Positions 22,093 to 33,832 of a stretch of DNA of 64,000 nt are shown one piece after another; the stretch's first letter is position 1, and every line of letters begins with the position of its first letter. The notes beneath the pieces were generated by a model. The model had not been told where the DNA came from. It worked only from the letters and a program-made list of their open reading frames with translations, and did not search any database. Made by a program: the position numbers and the translations under genes. The stretch is from Hordeum vulgare subsp. vulgare (taxonomy: Eukaryota > Streptophyta > Magnoliopsida > Poales > Poaceae): the NCBI RefSeq assembly GCF_904849725.1, contig NC_058518.1, forward strand, positions 212,238,741 to 212,302,740, in the 5' to 3' direction.

Positions 22093-24812
22093 ATTTTGTT
22101 TTGTGTTTTACAGTTTAGAGTCTCGGTGTGATGCATATCAGGTAAATACCCGCCTTGTTCCAAAGTCACTACATAGCGAAGTGCTCACATGTGTTTCATT
22201 CATTTGATAGGTGCAGCGTTCTAGTCCCGGGCGAACACAAATTTTTTTTGTGCCTCTGTTTTCCTCGAACGTTGTCACATGCTCATGGGCCTGATATGCT
22301 GCTCGGTGGCACTATGCCTCCAGATTCGGCCCACTTATTTTTTTTCCATGTGTCCCTCTGAATTTGTCTAATTTCAGTGTAGATGTATTTTTTTAAAACG
22401 CTGTACTTTTTAAACCGTGCGTCGGATCACGACGAGTGATATATGTATATCATGTAGAATTTCGCGTAGAGTAATATTTTCCAACTCTCATGCATGATTA
22501 AAACCGTTAAGCTTGCTGGTTGCATCGTTTCGCGTGACGTGCCGTGCTAATACCGTTCTACCCGTAACATTTGATCCGTACCTCCGTTGGAGATGATCTA
22601 TATATGTAAATCGAGTAGGACGATGAGTAGAATCATGGGAATCACTTTGTTTTACCGTTTAACAAACATAAAATGTGATTAGGACAAATCTGGACAGAAT
22701 TAGAATTTAACGCATGGGGTCATTTCGGAGATGCTATATGTCGTATCGGGCCTCATTTAAAATGCCTAGATAGGTAGATTAATTACGCTTCACCTCTTGC
22801 CATGTTTAATAACATTTAATATTGCCGTGTAAATTAACAGGAGTGAACTAAATAATTAAACGTGGAGTTTCGTCGATATGCAACCCGTTGCATATCGAGC
22901 TTCACTTAATGTGTCGTGTTTGCGTGAGGTGAATTGCCATGCCATCCCGTGCATCGATGAACTGATCATGCATCATATTAGGGTATGCATCATGTTATGC
23001 ATCGTGTGGTGAATATCTGTGTTGATGTTTGTTTCCAATTTGCTCCGTCTCGATAGGGTTCCGCAAGCGTGTCAAAATGTGAGGACCCGTTCGACTACGT
23101 TGGTTTGCCGACTCCACCGAGTTGTTCTTGTTCAAAGCGGGATCTCAGGCAAGATGACCGTTTCCCCAGATACCATTACTATCATTGCCATGCTAGTTTT
23201 ACCGTTTCTACCGTTTATGTCTCGTTGCCTACCACATGTTAAATATCAGCCTCTCAACAATGCCATGAAACCTTCAACCTGTTCAACTTAGCAAACCACT
23301 GATTGGCTATGTTACTACTTGTTTAACCATGTTGTTAGCGTTGCTAGTTGCAGGTGCATTGCTTCCATGTGAAAGCATGGGTTCCTTGTTATATCACCAT
23401 ATTACTGCTATTTAATTTAATGCACCTATATACTTATTAAAAGGTGGAAGGCTCGGCCTTACTAGCCTGGTGTTTTGTTCCACCTTTGCCCTCTTAGTTT
23501 TCGGCTACTGGTGTTATGTTCCATAAATGAGCGCTCCTAACACGATTGGGGTTGTTATGGGGACCCCCTTGATAATTCGTTTTAGATTAAGATTGGTCTA
23601 GCAAGGCCCAACTTTGGTACTACATTTGCCTAAACACCTAATAAAATTGCATAGGGACTTTCCTGACCCCGAGGATAATTTAATCAACCCGGGGCCAGTG
23701 CTCCTCATGAGTGTTGGTCCAAACTGGCAGACTACGGGGCCACCGCGGGGCAACCCGAGGTATGGTTCTCCTAGTGTGACCCATTCGTCGTGTCCTGAGA
23801 ACGAGATACGCGGCTCCTATCGAGATCATCGACACATCGGGTGGCCTTGCTGGATTAGTTTTACCTTTGATGAAATATCTTGTGCATCGGGATTCCGGTG
23901 ATGCTTTGGATAAACTCAGAGTTGAGGTTTTCCACTAAGGAATCCGACGAGATTGCGAGCTTCGTGATCGAGGGTTTCTATGCGGCTTGTGGTAATTTGT
24001 GATGGACTAGTTGGAGCACCCATGCAGGGTTAAATCTTTTGGAAAGCCGTGCCCGCGGTTATGTGGCAACGTGGAAACTTTGTTTAACACTTGTTCTAGA
24101 TAACTTGAGTAATTTAATTAAAATATGGCAACTGTGTGCGTAACCGTGACTGTCTCTTTCGTGAGTTCCTTCTCCGATCGAGGACACGGTGGGGTTATGT
24201 CTGACGTAGGTAGGTGTTCAGGATCATTCATATGATCATCAGTAGTCATGTCCGTTATGCGTAGATCTTCCCTCTCTTATTTCTGGTACTCGTAAGTGTA
24301 GCCACCTAATATATGCTTAGCCGCTGCTGCAACCTCACCACTTAACCATACCTCACCCATTAAGCTTTGCTAGTCTTGATACCTTTGGAAATGAGATTGC
24401 TGAGTCCCCTGTGGCTCACAGATTACTACAACACCAGTTGCAGGTACAGGTAAAGGTTACTTGACGCGAGCGCGTTGATTGTTCATTTGGAGTTGCTTCT
24501 TCTTCCTCTTCTTCATCGATCTAGGATGGGTTCCACGCCGGCAGCCTGGGATAGCAAGGATGGACGTCGTTCTTCTTTTCTTGTTTGTTTTCGTCCGTAC
24601 TCAAACCGTGCTCTTACTCTTGATGATTATGTAATGTACTGATGTGACTCTGATGTAGCTTGTGGCGAGTGTAAGCCAATTCTATTATATCTCTTCTTTT
24701 CAGTACATGTACTTGTAATGATATCCATTCTTGCGACACGACGAGATGCGCTTCTATCCCTGACGAGGCCTTCGTGCCAAATTGAGGATAGGGTCACATC
24801 TTGGGCGTGACA

Positions 24813-25645
24813 TTCACCTTCTCGTGGTCCCACCTCTCTTATAGTTACAGTTCACCGTGTCGGTGTTGCCGAGCCGCCGTGGCAGCCAGCAAGGGCCTAG
24901 CTCCCCTATTTAAACCCCCCTCTGTGTCTGGGTTCCATAGGGTTCCCTATTCCCCTCTCGGCCATCGCCAGGTGAGCTAGCCCCATAGATCTTCCTGATC
25001 CGTCCCTCTACAAAGAGGGAGAGCAGCGAGCCCGTCATCGCTGTCGAGCACTCTCGTGACCCCATGTAGAAAAAGCATCTAGGTGTTGTGCTTGTTCATG
25101 CTTCTTCCACGACGTCCTCTCCTTCATAGAGGGATGTTAAGGCCAAGAGAAATTGCCGTTCTTCTTCCTGGCTGCAGCTCGTCGCAGGCGAGCAATTCGT
25201 CTCTGCGCTTCATCCTCGAGCCGGATCGGCTACACCAAGCCCCTCCTCGCGAGCATCCGCGCATCTCGTGTGCTTTTCCCACTCGGTTGCACTCTATATC
25301 ATCGTCGTTTTCGAGACCGAGCCTGCGGCTATCAAACCTCGTCTCCGACAAGATCTTAGACTTAATTTTATGTTGTGTAGGCGTTCGTTAGGAGTTCTTG
25401 TCGACGTGAGGTTCCGTTTTTGCCATCAAATAGAAGTTTTCCCCGCCATGGATAGCTAGTCATACTCATTGTTGCCGCCTCTATTTCTTGTCGCCGGCAT
25501 CCATCCGTTCAGCGTCAGGTGCCACAGATGAGCGTGTGCGTGCAGAAGGAGGTTGTGGGAAGTTTCGTGCCTTCCGCCATGTATTAGGTCACTGGAGTAA
25601 GGCCGTCGTGGTCTTATGCTGCCTACTTCGCCGTAGGTGGTTGCC
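24813..25645 (+). mobile_element. LARD-like LTR, segment 2
   Basis: Continues segment 1 after the Sukkula insertion. It contains a TATA-like CCCTATTTAAACCC at about 24904 followed by a C/T-rich leader, the likely LTR promoter. It is interrupted at 25645 by the next solo LTR (TTGCC duplication). Frames at 25083-25391 are part of this LTR leader and show no domain. Confidence 0.55.
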
Positions 25646-27031
25646 TGATACGTCTCCAACATATTTAATTTTCTAAACTCTTTTCCCCTTGTTTTGGACT
25701 CTAATTTTCATTATTTGAATGGAACTAACCCGGACTGACGTTGTTTTGAGCCGATTTGCCTTGGTATTATTTTTGTGCAGAAATAAAAGTTCTGGGATTG
25801 ACCTGCAAATTTACGAAGAATAATTCTGGATTTAATGAAAAAACCGGCAAAATAATCTACCGGTGAGGGGCCACCCCCAGGACACGAGCCTGCAGGGCGC
25901 CCCCTAGGTCGCGCCCCCTGGCTTGTGAAGTCCCTGGAGCTCCACCGACCTCGTTTCTACTCCTATATATTCCCATCCGCGGAGAAAAAAATCAAATAGA
26001 AGACTTCATCGCGTTTTACGATACGGAGCCACCACCACCTCCTGTTCTTCCTCGTGAGGGCAGATCTGGAGTCTGGTTTGGGCTCCGGAGAGGGCAAATC
26101 GACGACGCATCATCACTAACCATCCCTCATCACCAATCTCATGATGCTCTCCATTGTTCGTGAGTAATTCCATCGTAGGCTTCCTTGATGGTGATGGGTT
26201 TGATGAGATCTATCATGTAACGAGTTAGTTTGGTTAGGGTTTGATCCCTAGTATCCATTATGTTCTGAGATTGATGTGGCTATGACTTTGCTATGCTTAA
26301 TGCATGTCACTAGGGCCCGAGTGTCATGATTTCAGATCTGAACCTATTATGTTTCCATGAATATATATGTGTTCTTAATCCTATCTTGCAAGTTATAGAC
26401 ACTTATTACGAGTTATGATCCAGATCCCCTAGGGTGACAATAACTAGGATTCTTTCCCATAATTACTGTAGTTTGAGTAGTTCATGTATTCACTAAGTGC
26501 TAATGCTTTGGTCAAGTTCCCTATTAAAAGGAGGCCATGATATCCCTTAGTTTCCATTGGGATCCCGCTGCCACAGGAGGATAGGACAAAAGTTGTCATG
26601 CAAGTTCTTTTCCATAAGCACATATGACTATATATGGAATACATGCCTACATTACATTGATGAATTGGAGCTAGTTCTGTATCACCCTATGTTATTACTG
26701 TTGCATATCCATTTGACATAATTATCCATCACTGATCCATTCCCTAAGAGCTTTCCACATATTGGTCTTTGGTAAGTTACTTTTCCGTTGCTACTATTAC
26801 AATCACTACAAAACTGCTACTGTCACTTTGCCACTGTTATCGTTACTTCCATATTACTTTGCTACTAAACACTTTGCTATAGATATTAACTTTTCCATGT
26901 GTGGTTGAATTGACAACTCAGCTACTAACACCCGAGAATATTATTTGGCTCCCCTTGTGACGAATCAATAAATTTGGGTTGAATACTCTCCCTCGAAAAG
27001 TGTTGCGATCCCCTATACTTGTGGATTATCA
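25646..27031 (+). mobile_element. Solo LTR of 1386 bp with duplication TTGCC
   Basis: Starts TGATACGTCTCCAACATA and ends ACTTGTGGATTATCA. The perfect 5-bp duplication TTGCC lies at 25641-25645 and 27032-27036. The end wording is that of a common Triticeae Gypsy LTR normally followed by a tRNA-Asp primer site, which is absent here, as expected for a solo LTR. A TATA-like CTATATATTCCC lies near 25962. Confidence 0.9.
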
Positions 27032-28876
27032 TTGCCTCTGTAGTGTGCCGTGTGAGTCTCTGTTTCATGGGCCTTGCCAACTATAGGGTGGAGCCAAATT
27101 ACTAGACCACCCCATCTGGTCAAACCAGAGTCGCCAAGCCAGCTGGCTAGCCATGCCAGTCAACACCATGAGGTATCGGGTTTGACCCCCCCATGAGCCC
27201 CTTTTTCATTTGTGTGATGATATTTGGTGTGAGGATGACAGCGGGTCCTTGGGCCCGCTTGTCATGCACTCAATGACCCTCGTGAGACAACCAATGGGAC
27301 CCCTGACCCCGTGTAATTATATGTTTTGTTTTATTTTTACTTTCGTGGATGCTAATACGCCATTTAGGGCAAGTTTACAAATATGGGAGTGTCCAATTCG
27401 GGCATATGCCAAATCTAGAATGTACTAGCATTTACCTAGTTGTTTGTATTCTTTTAGGTTTGTGGCATGATTTCCTAGTGTAACCTATGGTTAAGATATA
27501 TGATTTTTGGTAGATTAATGCAAGGAATTCACGTGTGGCATTAGTTTTGTATTTTCATCAAGTTGGGATGCATGATATTTTCACCATGATGGCCTTTTTA
27601 TTAATTTTGTATGAAGCATTCCTTGCACCCATTGGTAAATTTGTCTACATGAAAGTTGTAGCTTGTTTTTGGGGTACTAAGACGTGGTATTTTGCTTGCT
27701 ATGAAAACCTTGTCTAGTGGTGGAATTCTTGTTGTCAACATACTATGTCATTGTTGTTGAATTGGTAGGGTGAAATATGACCAAGTGAGAAATATGTTAT
27801 CAAATAGTTGTGTTTCCATGTGGATTGCTAAGTATCTATAGGCTCTCTCAATTTTTGTTATATCATCGTTGCCTTAAGTACCTTGCTGTGAGAGTTCCGT
27901 GGGATCCAAAACCCGGCTTGCAACGTTCTTTATATGCATTTGTATCGTTTTCTCGTGATGCATTCATTTTTGCCTTGTTCATGCATGTCCAAATAATTAA
28001 ACTTGAGGTTCTTTCCAGGATGATATAACTAAATATTTGCATGAGAAAGATGACTAGTGTAGCATTACCATGCTTCATTCACATCATACTTATCCATCAT
28101 ATTGTTTGAGAATCGTGTCGTGGTTGTGTGTTCATTGGATGTTGTATATTCTGTTTGGTAGCATTGGGTGCCGAGTACGAGTATGAGGATCCTGTTGAGA
28201 ATGTTCCTACAGAGCAAGAGTTCTATTCCCGAGAAGAAGAGCCAGGCAAGATGATCGTTGACCTTGATACCCTTTCTAATTTTATTATGTCTACTTGTCT
28301 CGTTTCTATTGTTAATTATCGCTTCCTACCACCTGAATATCAAGCCTTCCAAAATGCCATGATAAGCCTCTAACGCTTCCACTTCCTAACAATCATTAAT
28401 TGGCTAAATTAGCACTTGCTCAAACCTTCTTATAGTGTTGCTAGTTGTAGGTGCAGAGTGAGCCATGTGTTGCCATGGATATTTGGGATATCATCTTATT
28501 ATTGCTATTTAGTTTAATGCACATATATACTTGGTAAAATGTGGTAGGCTTGGCCTTTTGCTCGGTGTTTTGTTCTGCTTTTGCCGCCCTAGTTTCTAGT
28601 TACGAGTGTTATGTTCGATATTGAGCGCTCATAACATGCTTGGGGTTGTTATGGTGATCCCCTTGATAAATCATTTTGGTGTAAAACTCGTATGGCATGA
28701 CCCAACATTGATACTCCATTTGCTAATAAACTTAATATAAAAATACTCCTCATGAGTGTTGGTCCAAACTAGAGCATCGTGCGGGGCCACCTCGCGGCAA
28801 CTCGGGAAATTTCTATTAGGCCACCGTGCGTTTCGCTTATCAGACGTTTCTGGAGAACGAGATAAGCAGCTCTTAT
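27032..28876 (+). mobile_element. LARD-like LTR, segment 3
   Basis: Resumes the LTR after the solo insertion. From about 28230 it aligns with the Sukkula 3' LTR from about 23140 (shared words include CTCCTCATGAGTGTTGGTCC and AACACTC-flanked GAACGAGATA). The frame at 28128-28373 falls in this conserved block but is not conserved as protein between the two LTRs. The LTR is cut at 28876 by the BARE-type insertion, and its last part is not visible in the window. Confidence 0.6.
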
Positions 28877-30571
28877 TGTTGGGGAACATAGTAATTTCAA
28901 AAAAATCCTACGTCACACAAGGATCTCTCTATGGAAAACCAGCAATGAGCAAATGTGTAGAGCATCTTCATACCTTTGAAGATCGCTAAGAAGAAGAGTC
29001 GTACTCGCAATGAATCAGATCACGGTGGATTTCGATCTATGCACCGAACGACGATGCCTCCTCGTTCAACACATGTGCAGCCCGGTGATGTCTCCAATGC
29101 CTTGATCCAGCAAGTAGGGAGGAGAGGTTGAGGGAGAGATCGGGAAGCATGACGGCATGGTGGCGGTGGAGCTACGTGGTACTCCGGTAGGGCTTCGCCA
29201 AGCACTACGGAGGACGAGGACGAGGAGGAGTAGGGCTGCGTAGAGAGAGAGAGAGAAGTTGTCTCAAATCAGCTCCAAACCTTCCAGTATTTACAGGAGG
29301 AGAGGGAGGAGGGTGCCAACCCACTGGGTTTCCCACCCTAAGGGGTGCGGTAGGCCATCTAGGGCAATGGGCGACGGCCAAGGGTGGAGAGGTGGTGGCG
29401 CCCTAGGGTGGGCTAGCCCACCACGCCTAGGGTTAGCCCACCACCCTCTCTCATGCGCCTTGGGCTGCTAGTGGTGGCGCACGAACCCACATATGTGATG
29501 ATTCCCATCCACCTTTTGGCCCAAATACCCTTCCATGGCTGTTGGCCCTTCCCAGTGGACCCTGGCACCCTTCTGGTGGTCCCGCTACATTAGCACTGTC
29601 GCCCAAAACAATTCCGGCGACCAAATCCTCACTTCCCATATATGATTCTTTACCTCCGGACCATTCCTGAACTCCTCGTGATGTCCGAGATCTAATCCGG
29701 GACTCCAAACAACCTTTGGTAACCACGTACACTATTCTCCTATAACCCTAGCGTCATCGAACCTTAAGTGTGTAGACCCTACAGTTTCGGGAAGCTTGCA
29801 CACATGACCGAGACACCTCTCCAGTCAATAACGAACAACGGTGTCTGGATATCCATCTTGGTTCCCGCATGTTCCACGATGATCTCATAAGATGAACCAC
29901 GGTGTCGGGGATTCAATCAATCTCGTATGTAATTCCCTTTGTCTAGCGGTATGATACTTCCCCGAGATTCGATCATCGGTATCCCTATACCTTGTTCAAT
30001 CTCGTTACCAGCAAGTCTCTTTACTCGTTCCGTAACATATCATCCCATGGATAACTCCTTAGTCACACTGAGCTCAGTATGATGATGGATTACCGAGTTG
30101 GCTCAGAGATACCTCTCCGTCACACGGAGTGAGAAATCCGAGTCTCGATTCAGACAACCCAACACACACTTTTGGAGATACCTGTAGTGCATCGTTACAA
30201 TCACCCATTTACGTTGTGATGTTTGATACACCCAAAGCACTCCTACGGTATCCGGGAGTTGCACAATCTCATATTCTACAGAAATTTTCACATTAGAAAA
30301 GATTTAGCAGACGAACAACACGATCTAGTGCTATGCTTAGGATTGGGTCTTGTCCATCACATCATTCCCCAATGATGTGATGTCGTTATTAATGACATCC
30401 AATGTCCACGATCAGCAAACCATGATCATCAATTTATCAACGAGCTAGCCAATTAGAGGCTCAGTAGGGACACACTGTGATCTATATATTCACACATGCA
30501 TTACGGTTTTTGGTTAATACAATTATAGCATGAATAATAGACAATTATCATGAACCAGGAAATATAATAAT
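28877..30571 (-). mobile_element. BARE/WIS/Angela-type Copia LTR, minus, cut by a CACTA element
   Basis: On plus it starts TGTTGGGGAACATAGTAATT, the reverse complement of the usual BARE-group LTR end. It runs for 1695 bp with characteristic inner wording (for example GTAAAGAGACTTGCTGGTAA and GATACCTGTAGTGC on one strand or the other). It stops about 40-60 bp short of the expected other terminus, where CACTACTAG begins. It sits directly in the LARD-like LTR. I cannot tell whether it was solo or part of a full element. Confidence 0.8.
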
Positions 30572-31921
30572 CACTACTAGAAAACAGTTTTTAGCCATCT
30601 GCCTAGTCTTTGCCGTCTGCTAGCTGATGGAAAAGAGTGTCTTTGCCGTCAGCTTCAGCAAAACAGACGGCAGAGCAGAGGCTGATGGCGTAAAGTCTTT
30701 TTGCCATCTGCCACATCTTTGCCGTCTGCTAGCGGACGACAAAGAGTCCAGAGGCAGACGACAAAGATATAGATAGGCCCACCTGACCGCGGGGTGGCTA
30801 GGTCAAACTGGATTCGGACCTTTGCCGTCTGCTAGCGGACGGCAAAGAGTCCGGAGGCAGACGGCAAAGAGTCTAGAATGTTTGTCGTCCGCTGGCAGAC
30901 GACAATGCTCTAACACCATTAACAACTCCTTCCCCCCACCCCGCCACTCTCTCTCTCTGTAACGGTCACCCCGCGCGCCCCTCTCTCTCTCTCCCCACCC
31001 CGCGCGCCCCTCTCTCTGTAACGGCCGCCGCCCCTGTCACCCCCACTGACGCCCCTGTCGCCCCTGCCGCCGCCCCTCTCTCTCTCTCCCCCACCTCGCC
31101 CCCACTTCCACTGCCCCACCACCGTCGCATCGCAGCCCCTAGCGCCGCCGGCGCCGCCCTGCCACCCCAACACCCCGGACCCTCCAGAGCTGCGCCTCCC
31201 AGTGAGCCCCCCACCCGCATTATTTTTTAGTAGTTTTATTATTTTAGTAGTTTTAGTAGTTGTTATTGTTAGTAGTTTTAGTGGTATATTTAGTTAGGTT
31301 AGTAGTTTTAGTTAGGTTAGTTAGTTAGCTTGGTTAGTTAGGTGGAGGAGGAGAAGAGGAGAAGAGGAGGAGGAGGAGGACAAGAAGAGGAGAAGAAGAA
31401 TAGGAGTAGGAGGAGGAGGAGGAGGAGAAGAAAAAGAAGAAGAAGAAGAAGAAGAAGAGGAGGAGAAGAAAAAAACATAAGAAGGAGAAGAAGAAGAAGA
31501 AGAAGAAGAGAAGAAAAAAATAAGAAGGAGAAGAAGTAAAGAAGAAGAGAAGAAGAAGAGAAGAAGAGAATAAGAAAAAAAATAAGAAGGAGAAGAAGAG
31601 AAAAAAGAAGAAGAAGTTGATTTTTTATTGTTTGGTATTTAGTGGTAGCTAGATTCTTTTTTAGTTACTTAGTGGTAGATTCTGTTTTTGTTATAGTGGT
31701 AGATTCTGTTTTTGTTATTTTTTTGCTGTTTAGTGCTATCTAGGTTTAGCGATAGGTTTAGTTAGCTTGGTTAGTTAGGTTAGTTAGTTAGTTAGCTTAA
31801 TAGAAAGAATAGGAAGAAGAAGAAGAGGAGGAGGAGGAGAAGAGGAGGAGGAGGAGAAGAAGAAGAAGGAGAAGAAGAAGAAGAATAGGAGCAGGAGAAG
31901 ACAAAAATAAGAAGGAGAAGC
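30572..31921 (+). mobile_element. CACTA DNA transposon, left end
   Basis: The terminal CACTACTAGAAAACAG is followed by an array of subterminal repeats (TTTGCCGTCTGCTAGC and its inverted form, plus diverged versions, about 30605-30910). These are the transposase-binding repeats of Triticeae CACTA families. A CT-rich then TTAGT-rich leader (30910-31340) precedes a long purine tract. The element is broken at 31921 by a Copia LTR. I found no matching right terminus and no CACTA transposase in the window. Confidence 0.8.
31340..31921 (+). repeat. Purine-rich (GAA/GAG)n low-complexity tract
   Basis: Two long runs of GAA/GAG words (31340-31620 and 31800-31921) are separated by a T-rich GTTAG/TTTAGT stretch. 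Apparent frames here encode only Lys/Arg/Glu runs and are a by-product of composition. Confidence 0.9.
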
Positions 31922-33334
31922 TGAAAGTGCGTTATATCAACTAGAGGGGGGTGAATAGGAGATTTTTAGAATTTCATCACCGAGGAAATTCCTTTTGAGG
32001 AAATTCCTCACTGATGACTAACTTACAGCGGAAACAGTAAAGGATCAGAAGTGCGAAGTTTCACAACAGCAGTTTTTCGGAGTGACGAATGTGAAAACAG
32101 ATTGCACTGTGAGCAGGCACGCAGAATACAGATGAGGATTAACTGACGTGAAGAATTTGGGGTTGAGGAAATTCAGAGAAAGTCTTCAGCAAATTCTTCA
32201 AACAGTCGCAGTGAAAGTCATCAACAAATAATACGAGGAAAGTAAGGAGTTGAGGAATTAGAACCCGTTTCTCAGTGAAGACAGTCGTTGATGACCCAGT
32301 TCCAACTGCTGTGACAGTCGTACATCTGGTTTGGAGCGGCTTGGTATTGAAACCAAAGGACACACGGTCCCGGGACGCACAGTCCCTACCATGTTCTCCT
32401 TGGGCTAAGAACACAGAGTCCTCGCCCAACACTCGTGGTAAGTCTTCAGGGCAGACTTCCAAACCCTCAGAAACTTGGTCACCCGGCGATCCACAATTGA
32501 CTGCTGAAAAGCTCTAGACCATGACGCCTAACCGTCTCGAGGATGCACAGTCCTCAAAGGTAATAGGCTTCAGTCCCACACTGGAACAACTTCTTCAGTG
32601 ATGCTCAATCACTAGGTTTGGTTTGTGGTTTCGGTGTATGGTGTATTTCCTCACTGATGAATTACTCTCGAAGACTCTGAGGAATTGGGTTGCTCTTATG
32701 ACAAGTGTCAGTTTCTAACGAAGTAGCCAACCAGCTAATGGTTGTGGGGGGTGGCTATTTATAGCCTGGGAGCATCCCGACATGATTTGACACTAATGCC
32801 CTTAAATAATATGACCGTTGGAGTGGATAAGACCAATGACTTGGCGTGGCTATCAAAATGGTCGGAACCCTCAACTGTGAGAGTCCTCATGTCACTCGTA
32901 CTCCTCACTTGAGGCTTTTGGTAGGATTAGGCTTGGGTTGAGCATCATGAGGAAATTCATTCCAAAGTGTAACTTCGACCCCCTTTAACAGTACGGTGTT
33001 CCTATTACTCAAATGTGAAGAAAATAAAACAGAAAGAGTAAATCTTCATGCTTCAAATTCTTCAAAGTGATTTTCTTCAGGACACACCGAATTCCTCAAT
33101 TTCAGTATCTTCATGAGGAATATCAATTTCATCACAGATTCCTCGCGATTCATTTCTTCAGCTTCAGACCAATTTCTTCAACCGAAGATATACATTTTTA
33201 GGGGTCGATATTCTTCAAATATCTCAAACTCCTCAATGACTTATAGATCCTGTGTACACTCATAAACACATTAGATGTTAACCTATAAGTCTTCAAACCA
33301 CCAAAATCACTAAGGGGCACTAGACGCACTTACA
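31922..33334 (-). mobile_element. 3' LTR of a minus-strand Copia element (1413 bp)
   Basis: On minus it begins TGTAAGTGCGTCTAGTGCCC and ends ATAACGCACTTTCA. The inner boundary is preceded on minus by AAAAAGGGGAGAT (33335-33347), a good polypurine tract. A TATA box GGCTATAAATAGCC lies at about 32754-32767 on minus. The LTR is rich in CTTCA/TGAGGAA words shared with the internal region. Confidence 0.85.
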
Positions 33335-33832
33335 ATCTCCCCTTTTTGGTGGTTGATGACAATTAGGTTAAGTCTTCAACAGGGATAAAAAATATGAAGT
33401 GTAAATACTCATTTGAGGAATTTGAAATCAAGATTCAGAGAGACTCCCCCTGAAGATGTGCATATCTTGAGGATTTTGCTTTTCACAGGAAATGCACATT
33501 GATGATTTATATCATGGAGATCTCCCCCTGAGTCTTGTAAATCATGCATACATGTAACATATCATGTGAAGAAAATGAAAATGCATGATGACAAATGGTA
33601 TCTGACGAATTCCAGCATGCGTGCATTAAAACTTGAGGAATAAGCATGCGAAGAAAAACGTTCAAAAGCGTCAGAGTACCATCAGGCTTAAGTTACAACT
33701 CATTACATAAAAACTTCAGAAGAGCCAAGAGTTTGTAACTTAAATATAGTTTATAAGCCCCAAAAATATCCCGCTTGAAGACTAACTCTCAAGTTTCTCC
33801 CCCTTTGTCATCAAGTGACAAAAAGGGACAAA

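Larger units (their letters stand above)
16261..24812 (+). mobile_element. Sukkula/LARD non-autonomous LTR element, internally deleted
   Basis: The element is 8552 bp and is bounded by the duplication TTCAC. The 3' LTR (20259-24812) is complete. The 5' LTR survives only for its first 1368 bp. The internal domain of about 2.6 kb is pyrimidine-rich on plus and has no retroviral gene, as published for LARDs (LTRs about 4.4 kb, internal domain about 3.5 kb, no coding capacity). Family identity rests on the LTR start (TGACAGCCCGATGCCGACG) and end (GGGTCACATCTTGGGCGTGA), which I recognise as the regions used for Sukkula marker primers. The primer binding site is lost with the deletion. Confidence 0.85.
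20259..24812 (+). mobile_element. Sukkula 3' LTR, 4554 bp
   Basis: Starts TGTGACAGCCCG and ends GGGCGTGACA, followed by TTCAC. A TATA-like CTATTTAACTGCG lies at about 20859. A second block around 23000-23900 matches the last third of the LARD-like LTR at 28200-28876, indicating common origin of the two LTR families. Confidence 0.85.

Noticed and set aside
31342..31539. Arg/Lys/Glu-rich 65-residue protein
   Set aside because: It is a direct product of a GAA/GAG low-complexity tract with no codon-like structure.
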